From Saxidomus purpurata (taxonomy: Eukaryota > Mollusca > Bivalvia > Venerida > Veneridae): a stretch of 64,000 nt of DNA. Numbering within the stretch: the stretch's first letter is position 1; the number at the start of each line of letters is the position of its first letter. The position numbers and the translations under genes are program-made. The notes below the pieces were generated by a model, which saw only the letters and a list, made by a program, of their open reading frames with translations, searched no databases and was not told the origin of the DNA. The stretch is taken from NCBI GenBank assembly GCA_022818135.1, contig JAFMSR010000008.1:34486257-34550256 (forward strand). The letters are read 5' to 3'. Positions 45,673 through 59,000 of the stretch are shown in pieces.

Positions 45673-46335
45673 AGTTATCTTTATGCTTCAGACGTTGATA
45701 AAAATGTTACATGTACTCACAAACAGTGCAATGATTTATTAAGATGTATATCCTATCTTGACGTTCAGAATATAATAACTGTATCTTTCAACATTGAATA
45801 TGTGAGCGAAATAAGTAAAATTTATGAAATACCAGTACACTGTTTGTCGATTCAGAAAAATCTCAGACGTCAATTCTTTTGTTTCTGCTCATAGTTAAAG
45901 AAAACAGAATATCAATTAGTCACGGACATATTGTTCATTATTACATGTATCGTATTTCGTGCGTGTATCAGAACAATGAAATCAATGAAACAAAAATTAT
46001 TGAAATTTTAAAGAACAATGACAAAACTTAAGTGGTATAATGAATATTGCAGTATGTTATCTGAGAGTAAATGTCAGAAGAATATTTTTGTATAGGTTGT
46101 GTCTGACCTCATCAAAGATCAGGTGCAAATTGAAACCGTCTTAAAATCCGACTATGATTAGAACAGCGGACCATGGTTTCTTAATTATTACATGTACTTG
46201 TTGTGTTAAATTACTTACTTATGAGGACCAAAAAATATAGATATAAAAATTTTACTGACACATTTAGTTTAAACTTTATACATTTTTTTCATCGATTGTA
46301 GAACAAGTTCTTGCAGCTTATATTAACTACTCACT
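45673..46335. other. Intergenic between divergent genes
   Basis: This AT-rich interval should hold the TRIM-like promoter (minus) and possibly that of the small plus-strand gene. No repeat was recognised. A possible acceptor (ATCGATTGTAG, ending 46,302) before 46,336 suggests an untranslated upstream exon for the small gene. Confidence 0.3.
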
Positions 46336-47263
46336 ATGAATGCTTCCTGGAGTTCGGATCAGTCATCACTGGCGTCGAAAGAAGCTGGGACTGAGAAGGT
46401 CGTATACCACATAATATGCCAGACAGTGTGTTTTACATCAAACTCTTAACTGTGACCTTTGATAACTGACTTAACCTCTTGTTTATTGTGCTAATGATGC
46501 TTCTGGACCAGAACGAAACGAATCAAAGCGCTTAAAGCACAGACAGGAGTGATTTGAAGTTAATGCAAAGGGCTTGGTTCACTTAGAGACCTTAGAGGTG
46601 AAAATGGCACAACGTTTGCTGAAATTTAGTGCAGATAAAAGATTAGCAAATGAGCACTCAAAATATCACCATTTTACATGCATTTTAATTTAAGTCGTTG
46701 TCATAACAACCAATCTAATTAATACATCAAAATAGAAAACAATAGCTTATCAGTTTTTGATAGTTATATAAAATTAAATGTTGTGCTATTTTCAAATCAA
46801 ACGGAATCGAGCCCGTTTATACGTTAGCAATCTCGACAGTTAAACAAACGTGAAAAAGAAGGAGAAAACACAGAGCAGGTATGATGGAAATATTTTTCTA
46901 TCGGTCAATGTAGGTAGCTAGAATTGTGTAATTGAATTCCCAGCATATTTTGTAATTTACAGATATAGTAAAACACATATACAGATAGGATAATGATAGA
47001 ACCATGTTTTATTTACTCTAAAACAATGTTGAGATTATGCCTTTCTTTCGTATTCATGTTGTTTTTTTATGGAAAGTAGTTGCCAAAAAAGCCTTTCTCA
47101 TTATACTGCACTATATTTCTAACTTGTACTTTTTCAGATTAAAAAAAGCTGTGAAATATTCACCCAGCCCATCACCTCCGAGGAGTGCATCAATTTCGAT
47201 AAAGCACACCAAGTCATAGATTATTTCTTAAATCTCTGCTTTCCAGGACTCAAATTAGTCTGA
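46336..47263 (+). CDS. Tentative small three-exon gene (75 residues), unknown function
   Basis: Exons 46336-46398, 46840-46878 and 47138-47263 are all phase 0 and join to 75 residues ending TGA. ATG 46336 has an upstream in-frame TAA and A at -3. Exon 1 is Ser-rich (MNASWSSDQSSLASKEAG); exon 2 is a 39-bp charged microexon (LNKREKEGENTEQ); exon 3 ends FLNLCFPGLKLV. Support: exon 3 follows a strong pyrimidine tract, exon 2 has a good donor (CAG|GTATGA), and in exon 3 the codons of FTQPITSEECINF are rich in G/C at third positions, unlike the surrounding AT-rich DNA. Against: the exon 1 donor (AAG|GTCGTA) is weak, and a second frame in exon 3 is open for 26 codons. I recognise no family. Confidence 0.35.
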
Positions 47264-49016
47264 TTTTTTAGTTAATAAGGACCCCAATGACTTATCATGG
47301 GTCCGTAGGTGCATTTAGTCCCTATCAGAAAAATTTGGGAAAAAAAAACACAACCATATGCTAATTTAAGCCAGTCTGGTCTAGGATTCTCAGACGCATT
47401 TTTACTAGTTTCAAACCTTTTGCGTTTTAAGTCAGTTTGGTGTTGGTCTAGAAAATCCACTTCTTTTATGGCCTACTAGCCTTTAATTACACATCTAGAT
47501 ATTTCCTTTATCCAATAATATGAAAAAGGAACAGTTTCCACTCATAGCTCGAGTGGGATTATGTTTATACATAGCGGATGTCCTACTTTCTATAGTATAC
47601 TGGGTACTTCAGCGGTAAAATTGAAGTTACACCGGGGAAAATAAGATCATATAGCTTGGTTCTTAAATAAATGTAAAATAACAAAACATACCAGTAACCC
47701 GCCTCGGCTATTATCACAGAACGTAGAATCAACGTATCTTCTACGTTCCTGGTTTCACTAGGTATCTGTTTCCTATTTTCATAGTAAGCTTTTTGTAGTT
47801 GGAACTGTTTGGCAAGTGATAACTTACAAATGTACTTACAGTACACTTGTAGTTACAGGGAACAACTCTTATACTAAAGTTGATCCCTTGACCTCCCAGG
47901 CTTATGTGAAATTGGACCTATCTGGCACGCAACACTTAGCGACTTCATCTCCGTGGCATAGCACTATGACGGAAACGCTGAAGCACTATATTCGTAAGAG
48001 AAATAGACTAGTTTCAATATGGCTGCGCCCTGTCATTTATTTCGCTGCACAGGCAAACACTCGATCATTTAGTATTTATTAACTGTAATAGCATGAATAT
48101 CATTCGGTTCTCCCCAGTGTGCCGTTCGCTTTATAACAGACACATAAGCAACAGGTTATTTCTATTATTTTTATCTATTTTCCTGGTTGGGGAGGGGGAA
48201 GTTTGGTGTAAAATTTTTCTCAATTAGATCTAGCCATTTAATCGTGGATCTCGAACCCAAAATGATCCAGTTTTAAGGACTGTAACAGCAAGACTGCATG
48301 TTACATGCTTCAGGAACTAGTTCTGGCTTCCAACACTTTAAATGCCGCTATTTTTATATTTAGTTTTTCATTGGGTGCGGCTTACCGTGTACGCTGAAGT
48401 TGTTTAAGCTATTCAGGAGCCAACTGTTGGTGTTACAGATGCTCTTTATATCTGAAGAAAGTAATTTGACTTGTATCATGACCGTGAACACAACCTTTTG
48501 GACCATATAAGGCTGTTACATAGTTATCACAATGGCTGTTTGGTGTACATGTGTGTTTGCGTGCATTCATCTGTACTGATGGTATTGAGTTCCTGGCTGT
48601 AACCTACTAAATACACCTAAAGATTTTGAAGTTATCATAGAAAAATGTCTAATACCAAAACAATGGTTGTCATGCGAAGGACCCAGTGTTTGTGAGAACC
48701 TTGTCATTCCAAAGCATAAAGGTTAGGATCAAACTTAATAGATTAAAGGTAAAGAATATGCACACAAGACCTTGTCCCAACTTTAACTTTCTGCGCATTA
48801 AACAAATTTATAGTAATATGATCACAATTAAAAACAAGGTATCATGCACAAGACCTAGGTTGCTTTTTCAAGATTATAGGTATATGAGTTTGTCAATTAA
48901 CATAAAAAAAGCATATTGGTAGCCATATTGACTTCTTGGATTCTTTTCTGGATGGAAAGATTTGCAAGTCAAATTTTAGTCTACGACCAAACTGACAAAA
49001 TCCATGGGATTTGTTC
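47264..49016. other. Intergenic, possible GUF1 promoter/first exon
   Basis: No full repeat was recognised, though 48,490-48,900 has old module-like wording. At 48,018-48,020 ATG opens MAAPCHLFRCTGKH in a short GC-richer patch, reminiscent of a mitochondrial presequence and in the right place for GUF1 exon 1. However no donor here gives the phase needed by the exon at 50,048 without a stop, so the link is not made. Confidence 0.3.
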
Positions 49017-50004
49017 GAGGGTTGGCATAAAACCCGGTTTTATCATATTACCCATGGCGGCCAGGGTAAAACTGGGAAAACCGTGAATTTACTGGGTTTT
49101 ACTGGGCAATAATTAAACGTTTGTGGCTACATTCTATCCATACATAATTAAAGCAATTAAAGTCACCTGTACCTTATAAAATTCACACCTGCCCCCAGTG
49201 TATTGTCTATTATGTAATGATTAACCCTGAAAACAGCATGGGAGTATTGGAACAGGTAAGGAGATAACAGTTAAAGAGTGAACTCAAACTTTGCATTGAA
49301 CCGGTTTTCAGCTTGACATTATATATGACCTATATGTTAAGCAAATCTGAATACATTACTAAGGTATGTTGGTCAAGTGTAGGAGAAATCTAGTGCTGTT
49401 GATCCAATGCTATTTCTTTTCTGCAAGGCAGCAATCTTGAAAATGCCTGTAAGTTCTGCCTCAATTGAAAGACTTTTCAAACTTTGGTTTGATCCAGAAC
49501 AATGTCATATAGTAACAAATTGGGCATTCAGAAATGTGCAAAGTTAGTTTTTTGTTACAGAATGCTGAGGAGTAAAGAGGAATTAGACTGGGTAATGACT
49601 GTTTAATACATGTACAGATGTTAGTTGATATGAATCAAAGACAGTGATTATGTAGTTAATAATGTCAGTTTGTGGTATAGTCAGCTTTAGAATTGACATT
49701 TTGACATGGGAAATGTACACAGGATGTAAACTTAAAGTTTCATAGTTCAAAATGAAAAAATATATCTTGTCTAGTTGTTATCAGATTCTTACGATCCAAA
49801 CATATTCATAGTAATACACTATATATCATCTATGTACTCATTCTAATGTAACATAATGTTAAATGAAGCAATTAAAGACCAGTACAGTTGACAATTACAT
49901 AAAGTTTTAGTTTCAAGAAATTATATTACCCTTGGATTTTTTATCCAGGACTGCCCATTTTAGTGATACTGCCCAGCCCGGGGGCAATACTCTGCCGAAC
50001 CCTG
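49017..50004 (+). mobile_element. hAT remnant with perfect 8-bp target duplication
   Basis: Ends GAGGGTTGGC (left, first base changed from C) and GCCGAACCCTG (right) form a short hAT-type inverted pair. Direct repeats ATTTGTTC at 49,009-49,016 and 50,005-50,012 flank it. Inside is a fragment of hAT dimerisation domain (49,428-49,591). It is a different family from the hAT-like element at 1,515. It ends 43 bp upstream of the first visible GUF1 exon, so it replaced the branch-point neighbourhood of that intron. Confidence 0.85.
49428..49591 (+). pseudogene. hAT transposase C-terminal fragment
   Basis: AAILKMPVSSASIERLFKL is the classic start of the hAT dimerisation domain. The frame then degenerates (FRNVQS, stop) and the rest (KLVFCYRMLRSKEELDW) continues in another frame. 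No DDE core or zinc finger remains, so it cannot encode an active transposase. Confidence 0.85.
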
Positions 50005-50047
50005 ATTTGTTCGTACATAAACATGTATATATAAATTTGTTTTTCAG

Positions 50048-53000
50048 ATTACTTCATGTTCTGAAGAAGAAAAAGAGGAGTCCCTATCTTGTTTTCCAAG
50101 GACGACTGTTCAGTACCTCCTGTGTCATTGACAGTTCCAAGGTACATTGTCTTTTAAATATGATGGTAAAATTTTACAAATTGAAGAAATAGCTACCTTT
50201 CATCAGGGATTGTATATACAGGGATGTGAAATGCCCTATATAGCAGACTATCTTGTTTATCATAATTAAAACCAAAAACATATTTTTCAGGTCATTAACC
50301 AGGATTCAAACAGAAAATGTTACAGATGTAACTTGTTATTAGATTTTTCATATTTTAACAGAAAACACCAGACTTCAATTTATCCGAGTTCCCACCAGAG
50401 CGTATCAGGAATTTCAGTATTATAGCACATGTTGACCATGGCAAGAGCACACTTGCTGACAGACTTTTAGAAACAACAGGTAAGCAATGGGTAATGCTGT
50501 GTTTCAGTCATAGTTTGAAAACAACAGAATTTTGCTGGATGAGTTTAGAGTTCTGTTTTGCATAATTGTCTCTAGGAATAGCTCTAAAACACTAGGATGA
50601 TAACGATGTCAGGAAAGCTGTGTATTTTTATCTCACCTCAGTATATGCATGTACTCTGCATGAACTTTTGTGAACACTCAAGGTCGGGTGTCCAGTTGTC
50701 CATCTTTGTCTTTAAACTGCATCATTCTCTTTCAAACCATTTGGTTAAAGTGAATGAAACTTTGATGCAGTGTTCGTTGGAAAGACCTCTTCCAAATTTT
50801 GTTCAAACCATTACCATGAAAAATTTGCTCTATCCAGGGAACCAATGTTTTACATAGATTTACAGGAAAATATTCAAGTCAGATTGCATTTATTGAGAAA
50901 TGTTGCTTCGGTAATAATCTTTTTAGATTTTAAAAGAATTTTGCAGGAATGTTTTGTGGTGTAACATAACTAAATCTGTGGTGTAACATAACGAGATTTG
51001 TGGTGTATTAACATATTGAGATTTGTGGTGTAAAGTAACTAGATCTATGGTGTAACACAACGAGATCTGTGGTGTAAACAATGAGATCTGTGGCAAAGCA
51101 CAACCAGATCTGTGGTGTAGCATTTGCATCACAGGACATGCTGTAGGTATTTCACTTTAATTATTCTATTGTAGGTGTTATATCAGTGTCCAGCAAGAAT
51201 AAACAGGTTCTTGACAGGCTGCAAGTAGAGAGAGAAAGGGGGATAACTGTGAAAGCACAAACTGCTTCTTTGTTCTATACTCATGAGGGAACCCGATACC
51301 TCCTCAACCTCATAGATACTCCGGTATGAACTTTCGATTGGTTAACAAACTGCATTCCAGCAAATAAGTGTTAATCTGGTCACGTGGGAATAATATATGA
51401 CCGTTATAAGTTTGACCGTTTGAAGTTACTATCAGTTTAAATTACCACAAATTAAGATTTTGTTTTCTTTTTATAAACCATTTGTTCCTAAATGTTATTT
51501 GCATCCTCACTGAGATTATACACAAATTTTGGTTCTTATATGTCTTCTGATTTGAATGATGCTTCACTTAATTGTTAAATTTCAGAGATTTAAGAAGTGT
51601 AGTATTTAAATGTTATGATTCTAAATTCAGAAAATGTCACAGTGTATCATGTTTGTAACATAATATTGACCTTTTTAAGGGTCATGTTGATTTCAGCTAT
51701 GAAGTGTCAAGGTCTCTGACAGCTTGCCAAGGTGTTATTTTATTGGTGGATGCAAATCAGGTAAATTAATCCTTTCTGTTTTTTCCCTCCATCACTCCCC
51801 AGTAGTAGAGGTGATAAGTATGTCTGTCAATAATTCCCACTTTGGCAAAACCAAGTTAGGATGCAGTGAATATAAGATGTGGAATTAGGGGTTGAAGATC
51901 GATGCCACTGTAGCATTTGTTTATCAAATAGGACTTGTTGAAATTTCAGGGAAATTGATTGTTGCATCACAGTGACCTAGCAATGTATGCCCAGTAAATG
52001 GAGAAGACAAACGGTCTTTTAACTTGTATAGAAATGTTAAAAAGATGAAAAGTCAGATTGGGAAAAAAACAGAAACTCCCCTTAATTATGCATCAAGTAT
52101 TCATTGCATTAGGATTGAATATACATGTATGTATCAACACCAGCAAGGTTTTTTTTTTTCAAATCATGCCCTTGGCCAACGAGTTCGGGCTAATTTTGAT
52201 GCCAAGAGCAATCTACGGAAACACACAAACATTCACTTGTTTTTCTGCAGCAGCATTTCAGGGAAATACTCCACGGCTATTCTAAAGTGTTAGAAGCCAG
52301 TTTCAAAATGTACTTCCCTGTTACAATTCAAGACTTGAAAGAAAATTACATTTGTACTGAGTTATTGCACAGGAAGTTGATATTTTATGTCAGAATAATA
52401 TCAACTTCCTGTGGTTATTGCCAAGGATAAAACATGTATCTCTTTTTAAAAAATTTTTTTGCAAGGTCTTCTGTTACTACATTCTTCCTCAGTTTATAAA
52501 GCAGTCTTTCAGGGGTATTAATCACATGCAGTGATAAGTCTAGTTATTTCTGTTGTAGGGTGTGCAAGCTCAGACAGTGGCCAATTTTCTCCTGGCAGCT
52601 GAAAAAGACTTGACCGTAATACCTGTACTAAACAAGATAGACCTTAAAGGTGCACAACCTGATGTTGTCATGCAGCAGCTTCAGACACTGTTTGATATTC
52701 AGCCAGAACAGGTGTTACAGGTAAATGTTTTATCCTTATTTTTGATGTTACCTGTACAAATGTTCGGGATGAGCAATTATGACTACTGACTGTCTGGTTG
52801 TCTGTGCAGCCTGATTCTGCCTGTCATTGCTTTCACATTTTTTATACTCCTAGAAGGGAAGCATATACCCGTAGTCACTTGTTTGTAGAGTCAATGTGTC
52901 TGTCATGCCCTGTATCTCAGCAACCTATGGGGCTGTTATTCAGTGAAAATTAATGTGATGCTATAATACGAAGAGGAGAATTTAGAAAAAAGCAGTTTCT

Positions 53001-56000
53001 GGCACAGATTTGGTTGTAGAATTATGGCCCTTTCATTGTAATTTCTGTTGGTATATTAAGTACAAAATGTGTCTGCACAATCATGTTCTCAGCAACCACT
53101 GGATGGAACTTGATGAAATTCTATGGGAAGCTAAAGTAATGAGAGGATATGTGCACATTGTCAGCATGATCTGGTATGATGAGTTGTCTTTGACTTGTGG
53201 TCGTTTGATTATTTTCTCCATACAGTAACTAGCTCATAGTAAGTACCCTCATGTCCGTGTCAATTCTCAGCAATCAATAGCTGAAATTTAATCAAATTCA
53301 TATGAGAACATTCAGTTACTAATGTGAGATGTACATTTTATCAGCTTGGACGATTTTTCACACAGTTACATGTATAGCTATTTCATTATAGCTACCAATT
53401 TTTAGCACTTTGTACTCAAGGTGAGCTTTTGTGACTAGATAGCGTGACGTCTGTCATCCCTCATCCACTGCCTGGGAGTCTGTCAACAATTTCTTCAAAT
53501 GACTCATATACCACTTCACGAGAATGCCTGGCATTAATGTCATGTAATTTTATTCAAACGGTTCCAATTGACTGAACACTGTTGCTGCCAGAGCTGAAAA
53601 AAGAAAAATCTTTGAAAATCATCTCAAAAACTGCAAATTCAATAACTATGTGCTGAAAATATGGCGAAAATAGGATCAAATGTTCAACTTTTTAAGATGG
53701 CATGCAGAGCTCACCACTCAAGGCCACAATACAAAGATAATAATTGTTGGTCCATTTGGTTCAAGATCACATAATTTTACGGTTAGTTCAATGAGAAAAT
53801 TCTATAAGTGAAGCAAAAACTAGTGAAAATAATCAAGGCCTTTTGGTTGTTTGAGGCGTGAAATTAATGCTTATACTACATGATACCAACAATTTTTCTT
53901 TTTATTTTATGGTTAAATGTCCATTCATGCCCATCATACTGCACATAGTGTATTTTTGGTGACAGTTTTTTTAAAAGCAATTTTCGGTTGCTGTGCATTT
54001 AAATGTGTTAAACTAATGATAATGCCAGATCAATATTTGAAGTTGGTGCTTAAGAAATTAAAAAATTGGACAAATGAAATCATAATTCCTTTCTTGGCAG
54101 TGATCTCCCTTGTGTTATTAGTGTTGCTGCCGGTAGAGATTTCGGCAGTGAAAGGGAAGCAACTCCTGCATGCATTTGTTTATTTCTTAAATTGACTCTC
54201 CCAGTCAAAATAGGAAAAGTAATATTTGGAAAGTTATTATTTCGTACTGGTAGCAGGAAAAGTTTGCTGTATTGGGTTAAAAGTTATTATTTTCTCTAAC
54301 CTTTTCACACACACCTATTTCAGCTGGAATTTTTTTCTTGAAAAAAATGTGTATAATTCCACTTTAAAACTCTACTTTTCTAGATTTTTTTCAATAAAAT
54401 GTTTATATATCACTGGAAAGCTAATCAGAAACATAGCACGTTATTGAAACACATCATTTCGCATGGTTTCCAGCATTAATTAAGCGGTATTCTTTTGACG
54501 TAAATCCGGGTTAAAGATTGCAAAAACAGTGAAAAATAAAAATGGTAATCCACTGTTTCAAAACTGTAGATTATCACTTTTACTTCACTGAGAAAACTCT
54601 ATAATTCACTTGAAAACATAAAATAATCAGGGGTCATTGGTTTGTGTCCATGTCATAATTCCTTAACTCCTGGAAGGATTTTTCATGAAACTTTGGTCAA
54701 ATGTTCATCTCAGGCTTCATCATAATTTGCAGAACTCACGGTCAAACTTTGTCGACTTAAGGTGAAGGTCACCGCCAGGGAACAAGGGTTATACTCTCAA
54801 CATTCCTTCATATAGTTTAGGATATAGCTTTCTTACAGACTGCCTTGTATTTACAGGTGTCTGCAAAGTTAGGTACTGGCATTGGTGACGTACTACAGGC
54901 AGTGGTGCAGAGACTTCCTGCGTAAGTACTTTGAATTTGTTGATATCAGATAACCCTATTATTACATTACCTAGCACATTAAGCTAATAGGATCATTCAC
55001 CATCCATATGTCCACCATTTCCTTCAGACAACATCTCCTATGTTGATGAAACTTGGCAGAGATATTCCTTGCATGAAGCTCTACCAAAGTTGTTCAAAGA
55101 AATCCATTCCATGCAGACCTTTTTGCTATGGCAACAAATAGGAAACACTTGAAAAATCTTCTCCTCAGAACCCCAAGGAGCTTAGATATTTGGTGTATGG
55201 CCCTGCCTAGTAGACAACTATCAAGATTTTCAAATTATGCTTCTGGGTTCAAGATTGTCCCTGCCTAGGGATCATATGTTTTACAAAGAAATACATAGTA
55301 AAATTTAAACAGTCTTCTCGTCAGAAACTGTCGGGCCTGGAGCTTAAATATTTGGCGTAGGTGTGGAGGATCTTTATCAATTTTGGGGTTATAATTTGAT
55401 TTGCTCTAGGGTCATTTGTTTTATATAGACCATTCTAACACGACTCATGATTTTGTCTCTATATACAAAGAGTAGAAAATTTATGTTATATTAAACCATA
55501 AACAACGTGGGAACCGATATGCTGTAAACATGACGTCATATTGCGCTGCATGACGTTAAATAAGTGTTCATGTAAAAAGTAACGCTTTGCATTTATTCAC
55601 CTTTTGTAATATATGGTCATGTTAGAATCTAAATAACATCCTTTTCAGCATTGTTATCGTCTAATAAACAATAATTTGTCGTACAAATGCACAGTTATTA
55701 ACCACTCAGGCCTCCGGCCTTCGTGGCTAATTACTGCATATCAGTACTCCAAATCATTGTTTATTAAACGATGAACACGGCTGGAACAGATGTTATTTCA
55801 TTAGTAAACGATCTTCTTGTTGAATACCACAAGGCCTAATACTTTTAAAGATCTTCTTGTCTAAAACCTTGAGGTCCAGAGCTTAGATAGTTGTTGTGTA
55901 GCTTCATTCTCATGTCTTATCATATCTGTGTAAATACATATCCAATGTTTTACACAGGTCTTTGGGGTCAATGAACTAGGTTATACCATCAGGTCCCATA

Positions 56001-59000
56001 ACTCTTGCTTAAATTTTGACGAAGTAATCCCCCTTTTTGTGCCTAAAAATTTCGCAAAATTTGCACACAGGAAAATGACCCAATTTACAGTACTCTTAAA
56101 ATAATGACCATTTCCATACTTATAAACAAAGTTTATGAATCTCTGTTACAGTTTCATTGATTATAGATGAAATCTTTAAAAAAAAAACTGTTTTGACTGT
56201 CCTAGTAAAATATTTGAGAGTCCAATCTTTCTGTTACTAACATTTTCATGTATATATGTGTCGGCAAGGGATACCACCCAGTATAATTCATTTCTTATTT
56301 GTTTTCAAAGCATTTACTGTGTTTTCAGCATCAATCTTGACTATAATTCATAACAGCCATTTTGAAATGTCATATGACTATTTGCTCTCGAGACTTGCTC
56401 ACCTGAAGAGAGAGGGAGAGGTAATGTGGAATTATTTGCTTACAGACACAGCACTGGGAGGGATCAAACCTTGGACCTTTCAGTTCTGAGATTGACGTGC
56501 TACCACTGCACCATGTCAGCTCCTACATGAAAATTTCGACAGTTTACCTTAATTTCAGACCAGTTGCAGACAGAAACAAACCTCTGAAATGTGTGATGTT
56601 TGATTCCTGGTACACTACATATAGGGGAGCTGTTGCTAACGTAGCTATTCTTGATGGTGTTGTAAAAAAAGGTGAGACTGATCTTGATGTGTACATTTGT
56701 ATCATATTTCTCTTTAATTTTTAAGGATTTCAAATGAGTTCCTTACGTAGACAATTAATGTCTTAATTAAAATGAGAGTCTGTCCCATATGGCTGTACAT
56801 TAAATTTGAAAAATAGTCATTTGACTTCGCTTATTTAACGATCTTTTGAAAGATTCATTTCCCATACACTTTCTATTTAGAGAATTCCCCTTTCACAAAT
56901 AAAAAATTTGCAAATAAGTCTGTCTGCTCACAAATTGTGAAATTTTCGTCTGGCAAAAATTAACTCATTTGCAGTACAATGTTTATGGATTCATATTTCT
57001 TATAATCGGCTGTTTTCTTGTTGTATATACAGGTGATAAAATAATGACACATCACAGACAGAAAGTACATGAAGTACAAGAGATTGGTATAATGTATCCT
57101 ACAGAATACTCCACAGATGTACTGTAAGTCTGTATATAGTCTACATGAACATGTACCTGTCTGTCTGTCTGTCTTTTTAATAACTTCTAGTGTTTCTGTC
57201 TGTCTGTCTTTTTGATAACTTTTTGTGTTTCTATCATTTCTTTTTTAAGCATTACTTTTTGAAGAACATGGAGGGCTATTGTACTTGCCCCAGCTTCGGC
57301 ATCAGTGACAGATTTATGCTTTATTTGCCTTCTGCTGTCAAAGTTTTGTTTTACTAGCTAGTACTGAAAATAGTAGAGCACACTGTCTTACGGACAGGTC
57401 TTGTTTTCTCAGGAGATTTATATTATTCTACCATGCCATTAGGTACACTCTCAAGAAAAAGTAGGGTATTCCGTCATGATCAACAGATGACCAGTATTGA
57501 TTTCAAATTCAGTTGAACAAAGATCAAAGTCATTGTGACTGTTCTTAATAAAACAATGTTGGTGACTTAGCATTTAAAATCTGAGAAGGCTTTGACCCAC
57601 AATGACATGTGTTAGTTGTCCATTGGTTAAATCAGTTAAGTGGAGGTTAGGTGTCTAGCACTGGCTCTTTCCAGGAATGATGATAAGGTTACTGCCTGTC
57701 TGTAAATAACTGAAAACAACAAACATTAAACCCTGAGGAAAGAATTTCTGAAATAAATACATAAAAGATCAAACAAAAAACTCTTTCAGCAACATAAACT
57801 ATTATTCCAGAGGATAGCCATAGAATTTAGTCGTTAAGATTTTTTTCTTAATGTTCTTTACTAGGTATGCTGGACAAGTGGGCTATATATATGCAAACAT
57901 GAAAAACATAGAGGATGCCTTGGTTGGAGACACGATATATCATCAGAATAAACCAACAGAGCCAATGCCTGGTTTCAAGCCTGCTAAACCTATGGTAAGA
58001 CTTGTTGAGATATTTACAGTATCAGTAGGAGTTTGAGGGATTATTAATATATGACAAAACAAGTTTGTAATGGAATATTAGATTGAATTATGACATAGGG
58101 GCTTATTGTCAACCTTGCAAAGGGCTAATGTCCCCCAGTAAAAATGAGCTTAGGGATAATCTCATCTAAACTGATCATAAATATGAACTTGTACTCTGTT
58201 GTAGGTATTTGCCGGAGTGTACCCAGCAGACCAGTCACAGTTTATAGCCTTGAAACAAGCTATAGAGAAACTTACATTGAATGATTCCAGTGTAGATATA
58301 CACATAGACAGCAGGTATGAGTTAACATGATCAAAGGCGCAGTGATGTTTTAGATACTGTGATGTCTTAATCTTTCCTCACGAACCAGAATGCATAGCGT
58401 TTAGAAATGGAGCCTAGTTAACCTCTACCTAAGATTGTTCAACTTATGACCCACCTGGTCAAAATAAACATGAGGTCATTTGATTTTACATAGTCTTATA
58501 TAGGAAAAACTTCAAAATTCTTCTCATCTAGAAGCTTAGATATTTAGAGTGTAGCATTATGTAGTGGACCTCTATGAAGAGTGTGGTGTCTGCCACTCAT
58601 CCTGGAGGTTGCGGGTTTGAGCCCCACTGGCCTCATATGACACCAGTACAAGGAAGCAAACTCGAGAGTGACTTAATAAGCTGCAAGCTTTTTTCACAAT
58701 CAAGCTAAAATAAATTAGTATAAACTAAGAGTGTTTAAATAAGAACCCCAAGGACAACATAAATCCTTTCTGCCGTTGATGACTTTGTTTTATAGCCAAT
58801 GGTAACCAGGTGATCGATATAAGGTCATCTTTGCCCTCATGTTTATACCTTTTTTTCACCTGCATGTCCATCTTGAAATGCCATTGGGGCACCTGCGGGC
58901 ACAAAATAAATGAAAACTGCAGAATATTTTAGCCTCCCCGACAAACAACAAAAATCATAAGGTATTAAAAACTACCCTATAGAACTACCTTCACACCTGA

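Noticed and set aside
48018..48071. GUF1 first exon beginning MAAPCHLFRC
   Set aside because: Position and composition fit, but the only phase-compatible donor (TA|GTATTT) would create a TAA at the junction with 50,048.
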